A DNA stretch of 64,000 bases from Roseiarcus fermentans (lineage in GTDB: Bacteria; Pseudomonadota; Alphaproteobacteria; Rhizobiales; Beijerinckiaceae), in assembly GCF_003315135.1 (NCBI RefSeq), contig NZ_QNRK01000017.1, positions 81,055 through 145,054 of the forward strand, in the 5' to 3' direction. Numbering within the stretch: position 1 is the stretch's first letter; each line of letters opens with the position of its first letter. Below, piece after piece: positions 1 to 8,994 of this stretch. Below the pieces are notes generated by a model. That model saw nothing but the letters and a program-made list of their open reading frames with translations, made no database searches and was not told the DNA's origin. Position numbers and translations under genes: made by a program.

Positions 1-1541
1 CCGGGGGTGGAGGAACCGCCGTTGGCCGCGGTGACCACGTCGAAGTCGAAGGCGTCGGTGCGGGCCTTGTATTGCGTCGCGTCGACGACCCGGATGTTGG
101 CCTGGATGCCGAGGCGGCCGAGATTCTGGATGAACGGCAGGGTGTGCGGCTGGAGGGCGCTCGAAAAATCGAGGAACTCGATGGTCAGCGGCTTGCCGCC
201 GGGCAGTTTCAGCACATTGCCGTCGCGCTGGCATCCGGCGGCGATCAGAAGCTCGTAGGCCTGCTTGAGCAGGGCGCGGTCGAAGCCCGAGCCGTCGCTT
301 TCGGGGGGCGTATAGGGCTCGCCGAACACCGAGGCCGGCAGCCTGTCGCGAAACGGATCGAGCAGCTTCCGTTCGTCGGCGCCCGGCAGGCCCTTCGCCT
401 CCATCGGCGTATTCGGGAAGAACGACACCACCCGCTTGTAGGCGGAATACATGATGTTCTTGTTGGTCCAGGTGAAGTCGAAGGCGAGCCCGATCGCCTC
501 GCGCACCCGCGGGTCCTTGAACTGCTCGCGGCGGGTGTTGAGATACCACCCTTGCGTGCGCGACGGCGCGCCGTCGTGCAGCGTCTCCTTCTTCACCCGC
601 CCGTCCTTGACGGCGGGGAAGTCGTAGGACGTGGCCCAGAAGCGCGAGGTGTATTCCTCGTGGTAGTTGATCGCGCCGCCCTTGAACGCCTCGAAGGCGA
701 CCTGCCGCTCGCGGTAATACTCGAACCGCACCCGGTCGAAATTGTTCTGCCCGAGGTTCACCGGCAGCTTCGCGCCCCAATAATCGGGCCGGCGCTGGTA
801 TTCGATGAACCGGCCCTGCTCGAAGGTTTTCACAAGGTAGGGGCCGGAGCCGAGCGGGGCGTCGAGGGTCGCGGCGGTGAAGTCGCGTCCTTTCCACCAG
901 GCCGCCGAAAAGATCGGCATGCCGACGACGATCAGGTGCGCGTCGCGGCTTCTGTCCTTGACGAAGCGGACGTGAACCACGTCGTCCCCCTCCGGAGCGG
1001 CGGATTCGACCTCCCTGAGAAGCTGGGCGTAGATCGGATGGCCCTTGTCCTTCAGAATGGTGAGGGAAAAGGCGACGTCGGCCGCCGTGACGCGGGAGCC
1101 GTCGAAGAATTTCGCCTCGGGGCGCAGGCGGAAGCGATAGTCGAGCTTGTCGCCGGAGACGCGCACCGACTGGGCGAGGAGGCCGTAGACCGAATCGGGC
1201 TCGTCGCCGTTGGCCGTCATCAACGTGTCGAAGGTCGCGCCCATGCCGGCCGCGCCGTTGCCCTTCCAGCTGTAGATGTTGAGCGTGTCGAAGGTGTCGA
1301 AGGTCTGGTTGCCGCTCGTGCCGGTGGTCTGAAGCGACAGGAGCCCGCCGGTCGGCGCCTGTGGGTTGACGTAGGAAAAATGCGGGAAGTCAGCCGGCAG
1401 GGCGAGGTCGCCGAACGACGACAGGCCCCAGGTCTCGACCGAATCATCGGCAAGCGCCGCGAGCGGGCGGGGAAGGACCGTGGCGAGGGCGCCCGCCCCC
1501 GCCGCCTTCAGCGCCGCCCTCCGCGTGATGACCCCCGCCAT
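1..1541 (-). CDS. YejA-like extracellular solute-binding protein, family 5 (3' end outside window)
   Basis: Periplasmic substrate-binding protein of an oligopeptide/microcin-C type ABC importer (SBP family 5). The reverse-strand frame is open from an ATG at 1541 to the window edge, giving about 513 residues without a stop. The N-terminus carries a twin-arginine-like signal (ITRRAALKAAGAGALA) ending near LAALADD. The mature start WGLSSFGDLALP followed by FSYVNPQAPTGG is typical of YejA-like proteins, and later segments (APSRTQGWYLNTRR, FKDPRVREAIGLAFD) are typical family-5 core motifs. The downstream yej permease genes, if present, lie outside the window. Ligand unknown; short peptides are the family expectation. 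Confidence 0.88.
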   Translation of the reverse strand, partial: MAGVITRRAALKAAGAGALATVLPRPLAALADDSVETWGLSSFGDLALPADFPHFSYVNPQAPTGGLLSLQTTGTSGNQTFDTFDTLNIYSWKGNGAAGMGATFDTLMTANGDEPDSVYGLLAQSVRVSGDKLDYRFRLRPEAKFFDGSRVTAADVAFSLTILKDKGHPIYAQLLREVESAAPEGDDVVHVRFVKDRSRDAHLIVVGMPIFSAAWWKGRDFTAATLDAPLGSGPYLVKTFEQGRFIEYQRRPDYWGAKLPVNLGQNNFDRVRFEYYRERQVAFEAFKGGAINYHEEYTSRFWATSYDFPAVKDGRVKKETLHDGAPSRTQGWYLNTRREQFKDPRVREAIGLAFDFTWTNKNIMYSAYKRVVSFFPNTPMEAKGLPGADERKLLDPFRDRLPASVFGEPYTPPESDGSGFDRALLKQAYELLIAAGCQRDGNVLKLPGGKPLTIEFLDFSSALQPHTLPFIQNLGRLGIQANIRVVDATQYKARTDAFDFDVVTAANGGSSTP

Positions 1542-1708
1542 GAGTTCCACTCCGCTCGCCTTCCGCGCTTTACCGCGCGCCATGGCGAATGGCCAGCGAC
1601 CGCGGCGAAAGCGAGGCGGGCGGATGAACCCGCCGGTCGGGGGACATTAAGATTCGTCCATGGAGGACGCGGCTTGCCTCGCGCCGCGTCCTGAAGCTGA
1701 ATGCGCGG

Positions 1709-2215
1709 ATGATCATTCGCGACGCAGCGGCGCCAGACGCCGCGGATATCTGCGCGGTTCTTCGCCGCTCGATCGTCGAGCTCTGCGCGGTCGACCATGG
1801 CGACGAACCGGCCCTCCTCGCGGCGTGGCTGAGCAACAAGACGCCGGAGGCGATCGCAGGCTGGATGAAGCGGATCGACGTGTCCTACCTTGTCGCAGTC
1901 GATCGGGGCGCGATCGCTGCGGTCGGGGCCGTCACCGACGCCGGCGAGGTTCTTCTCGACTATGTGTCCCCCGATTTCCGGTTTCGCGGCGCGAGCCGGG
2001 CTTTGCTCGCCGCTTTGGAAGCCCGCGCCGCCGAGCGCGGCGCGACGCGCTGCACGCTGATCAGCACGGAAACGGCGCGAGCGTTCTATCTCGCGCGGGG
2101 CTATCGGGAGGTCAGCGCGCCGGTCAGGAAATTCGGGATGAACTCGGGCTATCCGATGTCCCGGCCTCTGTCGCCGCCCGCTTCGACTTTGCCGCCGCGC
2201 CAGGACCAGGCGTAG
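1709..2215 (+). CDS. GNAT family N-acetyltransferase
   Basis: 168-residue GCN5-related acetyltransferase of normal size. It opens with MIIRDAAAPDAADICAVLRR, the usual beta1-alpha1 start. The acetyl-CoA loop region is YVSPDFRFRGASRALLAALE, where the usual RGxGxG/A pyrophosphate loop is RFRGASRA, and the C-terminal ARAFYLARGYREV matches the conserved AxxFYxxxGF motif. It is divergent from the solute-binding protein gene. The substrate cannot be told from sequence. Confidence 0.85.
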   Translation: MIIRDAAAPDAADICAVLRRSIVELCAVDHGDEPALLAAWLSNKTPEAIAGWMKRIDVSYLVAVDRGAIAAVGAVTDAGEVLLDYVSPDFRFRGASRALLAALEARAAERGATRCTLISTETARAFYLARGYREVSAPVRKFGMNSGYPMSRPLSPPASTLPPRQDQA

Positions 2216-2339
2216 AGGGGTCGTCGCCCATCGCGCCGCGCCCACGGCGGACGATTTCATCCCGAGCGGCGGGTTCCGACCGTCCCGCGAGGGCCCGGCC
2301 TTGCCGCGGCGGATCGTCGAGGTGTAGGGCGGGGCGATC

Positions 2340-2855
2340 ATGACCGATATCGCTTCCCCCTCCGAACGCCTGCGCCCCGAAGGCGACGCCCTTGCTCTGC
2401 GACCCTTGTCGATTGCGGACGCGGAGGCCGCCGCGGCCGTCGTTCGAACCGCCTTCGCCGCGCAGCCCCGTGCGACCGAACCGCCGTCGTCGGCCCTGCG
2501 CGAGACGGCGGCGGCGATCGCCGCCAGGATCGCCGCGGGCGGCGGGTTCGGCGTCTTCGACGACGCCCGGCTCGTCGCCGTCGCGCTCTGGCAGCCCGAC
2601 GGCGACGCGGTCATGATCGGGCGCGTCTGCGCTTTGCCGGACTATCGCGGGCGCACACTGAGTCGAAAACTCCTCGTCGCCTGCGAAAAGGCTGCGCGCG
2701 CGCAAGCCGTCGAGCGCCTGCGACTCCGGGTGCGGCTCGCGCTTCCGGAAAACGAGGCGCTGTTCAGGCGATTCGGTTTCGTCCGCGTCAGCGTCGAGGC
2801 GCACGCCGGATTCGACAGGCCGACGGTCGCAGTGATGGAGAAGCCGCTCCGGTGA
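2340..2855 (+). CDS. GNAT family N-acetyltransferase
   Basis: 171-residue acetyltransferase. The motif A region CALPDYRGRTLSRKLLVACE and the C-terminal ENEALFRRFGFVRV (ALFRRFGF) are recognisable GNAT elements. The gene ends in a 4-base GTGA overlap with the alanine racemase start, so the two are probably co-transcribed. Substrate unknown; the overlap with alr might hint at an amino-acid or peptidoglycan precursor, but that is only inference. Confidence 0.85.
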   Translation: MTDIASPSERLRPEGDALALRPLSIADAEAAAAVVRTAFAAQPRATEPPSSALRETAAAIAARIAAGGGFGVFDDARLVAVALWQPDGDAVMIGRVCALPDYRGRTLSRKLLVACEKAARAQAVERLRLRVRLALPENEALFRRFGFVRVSVEAHAGFDRPTVAVMEKPLR

Positions 2856-3985
2856 CCGCCCCCCTCGACAGCGCGCCGGGCCGCCTGACCATCGATCTCG
2901 CCGCCCTCGCCGACAATTATTCGACGCTCGCGCGCCGCGTGGCGCCCGCCCGGTGCGCCGCCGTGGTCAAGGCCGACGCTTACGGGATCGGCCTCGAACG
3001 GGCGGTCGCTGCGTTTTGGGCCGCCGGCGCGCGCGCGTTCTTCGTCGCTCACCTCGGCGAAGGCGTCCTTGCGCGCAACCTCCTGCCGGAGGAAGCGGAG
3101 ATTTACGTCCTGAACGGGCTCGAGGGGGACGCCGATCCGGCCGACTACGGCGCGCATCGCTTGAAGCCCGCGATCGGCAGCCCCGAGGAATTTTCGCGAT
3201 GGACGGCCTTCGCGGCGCGGCGCGGGCGGCCGTCGCCTTGCGCGCTCCATCTCGACACCGGCATGCGCCGGCTCGGCTTCGATTCGCTCGCGGCGCTGAC
3301 AATCGCGATGGAGCGCGACGGCGCCGCGAGCGGCGCCGACCTGCTCATGAGCCATTTCGTGTCGTCGGAAATCCCCGACGATCCGCTGAACGCGATCCAG
3401 ATCGCGCGGTTCGCGGCGGCGCGGGCGGCGTTTCCGCACCTTCGCGCTTCCTTCGCCAATTCGTCCGCGATCTTTCTGCCGCAGCGCCCGATCCACGACC
3501 TCGCCCGGCCGGGCTACGCCCTCTACGGCGGCAACCCGACGCCGGGGCGTCCGAACCCGATGCGGCCGGTCGCCACGCTCACGGTCGCGGTGCAGCAGAC
3601 CCGCTGGATCGAGGCCGGCGTGCCGTGCGGCTACAACGCCCGCTGGACGGCGAAGCGCAGAACCCGGCTCGCGACCCTCCTCGCCGGTTACGCGGACGGC
3701 CTGCCGCGGGCGGCCGGCGCGACCGACGAGCAGCCGGGCGCCGAGGTTCTGCTCGCCGGGCGGCGCTGCCCGCTGGTCGGACGAGTGTCGATGGACCTCG
3801 TCATCGCCGACGTGACCGACGTCCCCGAGGCGGCGGTCCGGCCGGGCGACCGGGCGGAGCTGTTCGGCGCCGGGATCGAGATCGACGATTTCGCCGCGCG
3901 AAGCGGCACGATCGGCTATCGCCTGCTGACGAGCCTCGGCCGGCGCTACCGGCGCACTTATGTCGGCGGCCAGGCTTCGTCATGA
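2852..3985 (+). CDS. alr: alanine racemase
   Basis: Pyridoxal-phosphate enzyme interconverting L- and D-alanine for peptidoglycan synthesis. At 377 residues it has normal length. The PLP lysine lies in AAVVKADAYGIG (K40). The second-subunit catalytic tyrosine region is CGYNARWTAKRRTRLAT followed by the signature LLAGYADG, and the C-terminal VGRVSMDLVIADVTD is the family signature. It starts at GTG, overlapping the stop of the preceding GNAT gene by four bases. No partner gene (such as dadA) is next to it, so biosynthetic use is more likely than catabolic. Confidence 0.96.
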   Translation: MTAPLDSAPGRLTIDLAALADNYSTLARRVAPARCAAVVKADAYGIGLERAVAAFWAAGARAFFVAHLGEGVLARNLLPEEAEIYVLNGLEGDADPADYGAHRLKPAIGSPEEFSRWTAFAARRGRPSPCALHLDTGMRRLGFDSLAALTIAMERDGAASGADLLMSHFVSSEIPDDPLNAIQIARFAAARAAFPHLRASFANSSAIFLPQRPIHDLARPGYALYGGNPTPGRPNPMRPVATLTVAVQQTRWIEAGVPCGYNARWTAKRRTRLATLLAGYADGLPRAAGATDEQPGAEVLLAGRRCPLVGRVSMDLVIADVTDVPEAAVRPGDRAELFGAGIEIDDFAARSGTIGYRLLTSLGRRYRRTYVGGQASS

Positions 3986-4589
3986 TGCGGGAGACCTGAT
4001 CGGCGATCCCGGCGCGGCTGACGGCGATGCACTCGACCTCGTCGGACGCCCGAAGGAGGGCGCTGAGCGCGAACCCTGCCGGTCGAAAAAACTCCAGACA
4101 TCGGAAGGCAGAGGCTTCTTGTCGCAGGTCGGCGACGGATCGAAAGCTCCGTCTGAACCCTACGAATTCCGTCGGTCTCGAGAACCCGTATTTCGTCTTG
4201 AGCTCCTCAAAATAACGGCGACGCGTGCCGGACGGCGTTGCGAGTCGATCGCCGCTTCGGCGCGCCAGAGACGGAGACGGTCGCGCTCAGGATTCGCGTT
4301 GCAGATATTCCGCACGCCGGCCCTTGTACAAAACAGAAGCAATAACGTATGTTGTTCGTTCAGGACCCAAACCGGACATTCGATGCGCCTCGCTTCGCTC
4401 TCGCCTCGCCTCCGCCAACCGGGGACTCCTTCGCCCGCCGACGAACCGGGGTCGAACACGATACCGGTGTCGAGGTCGGCCAGAATGCCGGGCGAGAGCC
4501 GCCGAACCGCTTCGGGACTTGGCCGGTCCGCGCCGAACCTTGCAACTTTCACCAGCCACGCCGTTGAATTCCTGCGGGCGCAAACATGC
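3986..4589. other. intergenic stretch with a possible decayed reverse-strand coding remnant
   Basis: Six hundred bases without a convincing gene. On the reverse strand, a frame free of stops runs from about 4294 down through 3986 and into alr antisense. It contains protein-like text, RRRYFEELKTKYGFSRPTEF followed by VGFRRSFRSVADLRQEAS, but has no ATG or GTG start, no ribosome-binding site and a stop immediately upstream (near 4295). I do not recognise the family; a broken gene fragment is the likeliest reading. The 4290-4390 part is locally AT-richer (TTGTACAAAACAG) and could hold a promoter for the following phosphatase gene. Confidence 0.35.
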
Positions 4590-5207
4590 GTGCGCCGGCC
4601 CGCGGCGGCGCTCCTGGCGGGTCTCGCCCTGGCGGCGGCGCTGGGCCTCGCCCCCGCGCAGGCGAAGGAGACCGTCGTCTTCCTGCGCCACGGGGAGAAG
4701 CCGGCCCTGGGGCTCGGGCAGATCGACTGCCGGGGCCTCAATCGCGCGCTGAAACTGCCGGCGACGCTCGCGGCGCTGTTCCCGGCGCCCGAGTATGGCA
4801 AGCCGGCGGCCATCTTCGCCCCCAACCCGTCGGTCCAGGAAAACGATCACGGCGTCATGTACGACTACATCCGGCCGCTCGTCACCATCGCGCCGACCGC
4901 GATCGCGCTCGGCATGCCGGTCGATACGCAGCACGGCCACGACGACATCGCCGGGCTGACGAAAGCCCTCGAGAAGGACGCGTACCGCGACGCGCTCGTC
5001 CTCGTCGCGTGGGAGCACCGGATGGCGGAAGAGGCGGCCCGCCAGCTGGTCAGGGATTTCGGCGGCGACCCTGACGTCGTTCCCAAATGGGACAGGAGCG
5101 ACTTCGACAGCGTCTACATTGTCACGATCGACCGCGACCAGAAAAGCGCCGCCTTTGAAAAGAAGGCGCAAGGCCTCGACGGACAGCCGGACGCCTGTCC
5201 GCAATAG
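4590..5207 (+). CDS. secreted histidine phosphatase family protein
   Basis: 205-residue exported protein of the histidine phosphatase (phosphoglycerate-mutase-like) superfamily. The frame is open well upstream, but the GTG at 4590 gives a clean signal peptide (MRRPAAALLAGLALAAALG... ending APAQA) directly before the mature domain. The catalytic motif is VVFLRHGEKP (RHG), and a second conserved histidine is in LVAWEHRM. No good ribosome-binding site precedes the GTG, so the exact start is uncertain; a CTG at 4571 is in frame. Substrate unknown. Confidence 0.8.
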   Translation: MRRPAAALLAGLALAAALGLAPAQAKETVVFLRHGEKPALGLGQIDCRGLNRALKLPATLAALFPAPEYGKPAAIFAPNPSVQENDHGVMYDYIRPLVTIAPTAIALGMPVDTQHGHDDIAGLTKALEKDAYRDALVLVAWEHRMAEEAARQLVRDFGGDPDVVPKWDRSDFDSVYIVTIDRDQKSAAFEKKAQGLDGQPDACPQ

Positions 5208-5210
5208 GCC

Positions 5211-6224
5211 TCAGTGGGCGCGGCCGATGGCGAACTCGACCGCGTCGCGCAGCGCCTGCTTCCAGGGCGAGGCGGGAAACAGTTCCAGCGCGTCGACCGA
5301 CATCGCGCCGTAGTGGCGGGCGCGCTCGATCGTATCCTCGAGCGCCCGGTGCTTCTTCATCGTCGCCAGCGCGAATTCGAGATCGCCCTCCCCGATCTCG
5401 CCCTTCTCCAGCGTGCGGCGCCAGAACTCGCGCTCGGCCTGCGAGCCGCGCCGGAACGACAGCACGATCGGCAGGGTGATCTTGCCCTCGCGAAAATCGT
5501 CGCCGACGTTCTTGCCGAGCTTGGCCGACGACCCGCCGTAGTCGAGCGCGTCGTCAATCAACTGGAAGGCGACGCCGAGATTGGCGCCGTAGGCCCGGCA
5601 GGCGGCGATTTCGGCCTTGCTCCGCCCGGCCAGGATCGGGCCGACCTCGCAGGCGGCGGCGAACAGCGCCGCGGTCTTGGCGCGGATCACGGCGAGATAG
5701 GCGTCCTCGGTGGTTTCGGTGTCCTTGGCGGCGGAGAGTTGCATCACCTCGCCCTCCGCGATGATGACCGCGGCGGAAGACAGGACGTCGAGGCATTGCA
5801 TCGACCCGACCTCGACCATCATCTTGAACGCCTGTCCGAGCAGGAAGTCGCCCACCAGCACGCTCGCCTCGTTGCCCCACAGCATCCGGGCGGCCGCCTT
5901 GCCGCGGCGCATCTCGCTGTCGTCGACCACGTCGTCGTGCAGAAGCGTCGCGGTGTGCATGAACTCCACCGCCGCCGCGAGCTTGACGTGCCCGCCGCCC
6001 TCGTAGCCGCACAATCCGGCGGTCGCGAGCGTCAGAATCGGCCGAAGGCGCTTGCCGCCCGAGGAAATCAGATGGTTGGCGACCTCGGGGATCATCGTGA
6101 CCTCCGAGCCCGTGCGGGACAGGATCGTCTGGTTCACCCGCGTCATGTCGCCGGCGACGAGCTTGACCAGCGGCGCAATCAGGCGATCGACCGGCTTTTC
6201 TTCGAGCGGAACCACGACACCCAC
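5211..6224 (-). CDS. ispB: polyprenyl diphosphate synthase (octa/deca-prenyl)
   Basis: Long-chain trans-prenyltransferase that elongates farnesyl diphosphate to make the ubiquinone side chain. At 337 residues it is full length. The first aspartate-rich motif is LLHDDVVDDSEMRRG and the second is LIDDALDYGG, with GGKRLRPILT near residue 55 as in IspB/SdsA enzymes. The chain-length residue cannot be assigned from sequence alone, so octaprenyl versus decaprenyl is open. It stands alone, convergent with the phosphatase gene and divergent from the DUF2007 gene. Confidence 0.94.
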   Translation of the reverse strand: MGVVVPLEEKPVDRLIAPLVKLVAGDMTRVNQTILSRTGSEVTMIPEVANHLISSGGKRLRPILTLATAGLCGYEGGGHVKLAAAVEFMHTATLLHDDVVDDSEMRRGKAAARMLWGNEASVLVGDFLLGQAFKMMVEVGSMQCLDVLSSAAVIIAEGEVMQLSAAKDTETTEDAYLAVIRAKTAALFAAACEVGPILAGRSKAEIAACRAYGANLGVAFQLIDDALDYGGSSAKLGKNVGDDFREGKITLPIVLSFRRGSQAEREFWRRTLEKGEIGEGDLEFALATMKKHRALEDTIERARHYGAMSVDALELFPASPWKQALRDAVEFAIGRAH

Positions 6225-6307
6225 GACACGCTATCCCTTGCCACCAGTCGGGAGACGACCATAAAGACGCATAATCCGCGCGGCAAGTGCGCCTTCCGGG
6301 GGTTGCC

Positions 6308-6532
6308 TTGATCGAAATCCTCCGAACCAATGATCTCGTCCTGATCTCGGCCGTGGAATCGCTCTTGCGGGCGGCGGGCTTCGACTGTTTCGTCGCAGAT
6401 CAGCACATGGCCGCGGTCGAGGGATCGCTCGGCTTCCTTCCGCGCCGCATCCTCGTGGACAAGGACGACGCGGTGCGGGCGCGGCGGCTCCTGACCGAGG
6501 CGGGACTCGCGGACGAACTGCGCGATGTCTGA
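6308..6532 (+). CDS. DUF2007 putative signal-transducing protein
   Basis: Small 74-residue protein of the DUF2007 family. The TTG at 6308 is preferred because family members start MIExLRTNDxVLIS, exactly the text here (MIEILRTNDLVLISAVESLL); the upstream GTG at 6287 would add a non-conserved tail. It overlaps the next gene by eight bases, and the same DUF2007-methyltransferase pairing occurs in many Rhizobiales. Function is unknown. Confidence 0.85.
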   Translation: MIEILRTNDLVLISAVESLLRAAGFDCFVADQHMAAVEGSLGFLPRRILVDKDDAVRARRLLTEAGLADELRDV

Positions 6533-7340
6533 CCCGGCGCCGGGGATGCTCGGCGAACAAGAGCCGAACGGCGTGTCCGTGGGCGCCTGGCTCGGCGGAC
6601 GCCTGGTCCTGGCGCAGCCGCTGAAAGGCCATCGCGTCGGTTCGGACGCGGCGCTTCTCGCCGCCGCGGCCGATCTCGCCGAAGGCCGTCTGGTCGACGT
6701 CGGCGCCGGCGTCGGGGCGGTCGGCCTCGCGATCCTGGCGCGCAGCGCCCGCGGCGTCGCGGACCTGATCGAGGTCGACGCCCGATCGGCAGGACTGGCT
6801 ACGGAAAACGCGGCCCGCAACGGGCTCGGAGCCCGAGCGATGGTCGCCCGGGTCGACGTCTTCGACGCCCGGGCGCGGCGCACGGCCGGGGTCGCCGACG
6901 AGGCCGCCGCCCTGGTCGTCACCAATCCGCCGTTTTTCGCCCCTGGCGCCGTCCGGGCGTCCGCCGATCCCGGCCGCGCGCGCGCCCATGTGTTCGGCGC
7001 CGACGCCGGCGCCGAGCCGCTCGCGGGCTGGATCCGGGCCTGTCTCTCCGTGCTCGCGCCCGGCGGGCGGTTCGTCATGATCCACCGGCCCGACGCTCTC
7101 GCGGCGATCCTCGCGGCGGCCGGCAACCGGCTGGGGGCGCTCGCGCTTCTGCCGGTCCATCCGCGCGCCGGGGCCTCGGCGCACCGGCTCCTCGTCTCGG
7201 GCGTCAAGGGCTCGAAAGCGCCGCTTCGCATTGCGCCGGCGCTCGTGCTGCACCAGACGGACGGGCGGTTGACGCCGGAAGCCGATGCGCTGCATCGTGG
7301 CGAAGGGCTGATCGACTGGGGCGGAGGCGGGCCGCCTTGA
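6525..7340 (+). CDS. TrmN6-like tRNA(adenine-N6)-methyltransferase
   Basis: 271-residue SAM-dependent methyltransferase of COG4123, related to E. coli TrmN6 (YfiC), which methylates A37 of tRNA1(Val). The SAM-binding motif I is VDVGAGVGAVGLAIL. The catalytic motif VTNPPFFAPG matches the NPPF/Y signature of N6-adenine methyltransferases. The N-terminal half contains QPLKGHRVGSDAALLAAAAD, also typical. Orthology to TrmN6 is inferred from the family. Confidence 0.85.
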   Translation: MSDPAPGMLGEQEPNGVSVGAWLGGRLVLAQPLKGHRVGSDAALLAAAADLAEGRLVDVGAGVGAVGLAILARSARGVADLIEVDARSAGLATENAARNGLGARAMVARVDVFDARARRTAGVADEAAALVVTNPPFFAPGAVRASADPGRARAHVFGADAGAEPLAGWIRACLSVLAPGGRFVMIHRPDALAAILAAAGNRLGALALLPVHPRAGASAHRLLVSGVKGSKAPLRIAPALVLHQTDGRLTPEADALHRGEGLIDWGGGGPP

Positions 7341-7391
7341 TGGGGCCGGCTTCGTTGCTAATGTCGCGTCCGACCGTCTTTTGAGGCGCCC

Positions 7392-8627
7392 ATGACCGAC
7401 GCGTTCCTCCGCCACATCCGCGCTACGCTCGACGAGATCGAGGCCGCCGGTCTGATGAAGCGCGAACGGCTCCTCGCCGGGCCCCAGGGCGGGCGTATCC
7501 GCGTCGCCGCGGAGGCCGGCGAGCGGGAGATGCTGAACCTCTGCGCCAACAACTACCTCGGCCTGGCCGATGACCCGCAGGTGATCGCCGCAGCGCGCGA
7601 CGCAATGCAGGCTTTCGGATTCGGCATGGCCTCGGTGCGCTTCATCTGCGGCGCGCAGACGCTGCATCGCGACCTCGAACGGGCGATCGCGACGCATCTG
7701 GGCAAGGACGACGCCATCGTCTTCGCCGCCTGCTTCGACGCCAACGGCGGCGTGTTCGAACCCTTGCTCGGCGAAGAGGACGCGATCATTTCCGACAGCC
7801 TCAACCACGCCTCGATCATCGACGGCGTGCGCCTGTCGAAGGCGAAGCGCTACCGCTACGCCAATTCCGACATGAACGGCCTCGAGGACTGCCTGAAACA
7901 GGCTGCGGCGGACGGCGCGCGGTTCAAGCTGATCGCCACCGACGGCGTGTTCTCGATGGACGGTTACCTGGCGAAGCTTCCCGACATCTGCGCCCTCGCC
8001 GACCGCCACGGCGCGCTCGTGCTGGTCGACGACTGCCACGCGACCGGGCACCTGGGCGAGAAGGGCCGCGGCACGCCGGCCCTGACCGGCGCCGGCGACC
8101 GGGTCGCCATCGTCACCGGCACGTTCGGCAAGACGCTCGGCGGCGGCATGGGCGGGTTCGTCGCCGCGCCGCAGCCGATCGTCGACCTGCTGCGGCAGCG
8201 CGCGCGGCCCTATCTCTTCTCGAACTCGCTCGCGCCCCCGGTCGCCGCCGGGGCGCTGAAGGCGCTCGAGATCGCGATCGCCGCCGACGACCGCCGCGCC
8301 CGGCTTCAGGACCTCACGAAGCGCTTCCGGGCCGGGGTCGAAGCGGCCGGGTTCAAGACCCTGCCGGGGGTGACGCCGATCATCCCCGTCATGCTCGGCG
8401 ACGCGCGCCTCGCGCAGGATCTTTCCCGCGCGCTCGACGAGCGCGGAATCTATGTCGCGGGCTTTGTCTTCCCCGTCGTTCCCAAGGGGCAGGCCCGCAT
8501 CCGCACCCAGATGTCGGCGGCGCTGACGGAAGCGGACGTGGATTTCGCGGTGTCGGCCTTCGCCGACGCGGGGCGGCGTCTGGGGGTGACCGAGGGGACC
8601 GCGGCTTCGGCCGGGCGACAGGCATGA
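7392..8627 (+). CDS. kbl: glycine C-acetyltransferase (2-amino-3-ketobutyrate CoA ligase)
   Basis: PLP enzyme of the alpha-oxoamine synthase family. It cleaves 2-amino-3-oxobutyrate with CoA to glycine and acetyl-CoA, the second step of threonine degradation. At 411 residues it is slightly longer than E. coli Kbl. Visible motifs are [15 protein letters not shown] near the N-terminus, [16 protein letters not shown] and the PLP-lysine region [17 protein letters not shown]. The matching dehydrogenase tdh lies 1.1 kb downstream on the same strand, so the pair probably works as Tdh-Kbl. Confidence 0.96.
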   Translation: MTDAFLRHIRATLDEIEAAGLMKRERLLAGPQGGRIRVAAEAGEREMLNLCANNYLGLADDPQVIAAARDAMQAFGFGMASVRFICGAQTLHRDLERAIATHLGKDDAIVFAACFDANGGVFEPLLGEEDAIISDSLNHASIIDGVRLSKAKRYRYANSDMNGLEDCLKQAAADGARFKLIATDGVFSMDGYLAKLPDICALADRHGALVLVDDCHATGHLGEKGRGTPALTGAGDRVAIVTGTFGKTLGGGMGGFVAAPQPIVDLLRQRARPYLFSNSLAPPVAAGALKALEIAIAADDRRARLQDLTKRFRAGVEAAGFKTLPGVTPIIPVMLGDARLAQDLSRALDERGIYVAGFVFPVVPKGQARIRTQMSAALTEADVDFAVSAFADAGRRLGVTEGTAASAGRQA

Positions 8628-8639
8628 CAGGGGGTTCTC

Positions 8640-8939
8640 GTGTCGACCGTTTTCGTCATCGAGGACGAAATTCATGGCGACTTGATCGGGGGCGAGTATG
8701 CGACTCTTGAGGAAGCGATTTCCGAGCTTCGCCGTCGTGCGGCCCTGCCTTGGGACAAGCTTCCCAACGTCGCTCCGTGCAGAAGCTGGCGCACATGCGG
8801 GCGCAGATATCAGGTCTTGGAATACGACCCCTCCACTCTCCCCTGGACGAAACTGCGATGTCTGCCTGCTCTGAATGTCTCCGCACGAGGGGCCGACTGG
8901 CTTCTCGCCCCGGGGACTGGCGGATACCAGTCGTCATGA
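8640..8939 (+). CDS. small conserved-looking hypothetical protein
   Basis: GTG-started frame of 99 residues lying 12 bases after kbl. The first 65 residues look like a real protein: VFVIEDEIHGDLIGGEYATL, EEAISELRRRAALPWDKLPN, then VAPCRSWRTCGRRYQVLEYD, with two cysteines. I do not recognise a named domain. The last 30 residues lose this character (ARGADWLLAPGTGGYQSS), so the native end may be earlier, with a frameshift extending the frame. Its position suggests co-transcription with kbl. Confidence 0.5.
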   Translation: MSTVFVIEDEIHGDLIGGEYATLEEAISELRRRAALPWDKLPNVAPCRSWRTCGRRYQVLEYDPSTLPWTKLRCLPALNVSARGADWLLAPGTGGYQSS

Positions 8940-8994
8940 AATTTGAATCGCTCGATCGAATCCACTTTCGACCCGGCCGGCACGGGAGAGAACC

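Noticed and set aside
72..1694. Long forward open frame of 540 codons
   Set aside because: It is antisense to the solute-binding protein, whose reverse-strand translation is clearly a family-5 protein with a signal peptide; the forward text has no domain and is a high-G+C shadow.
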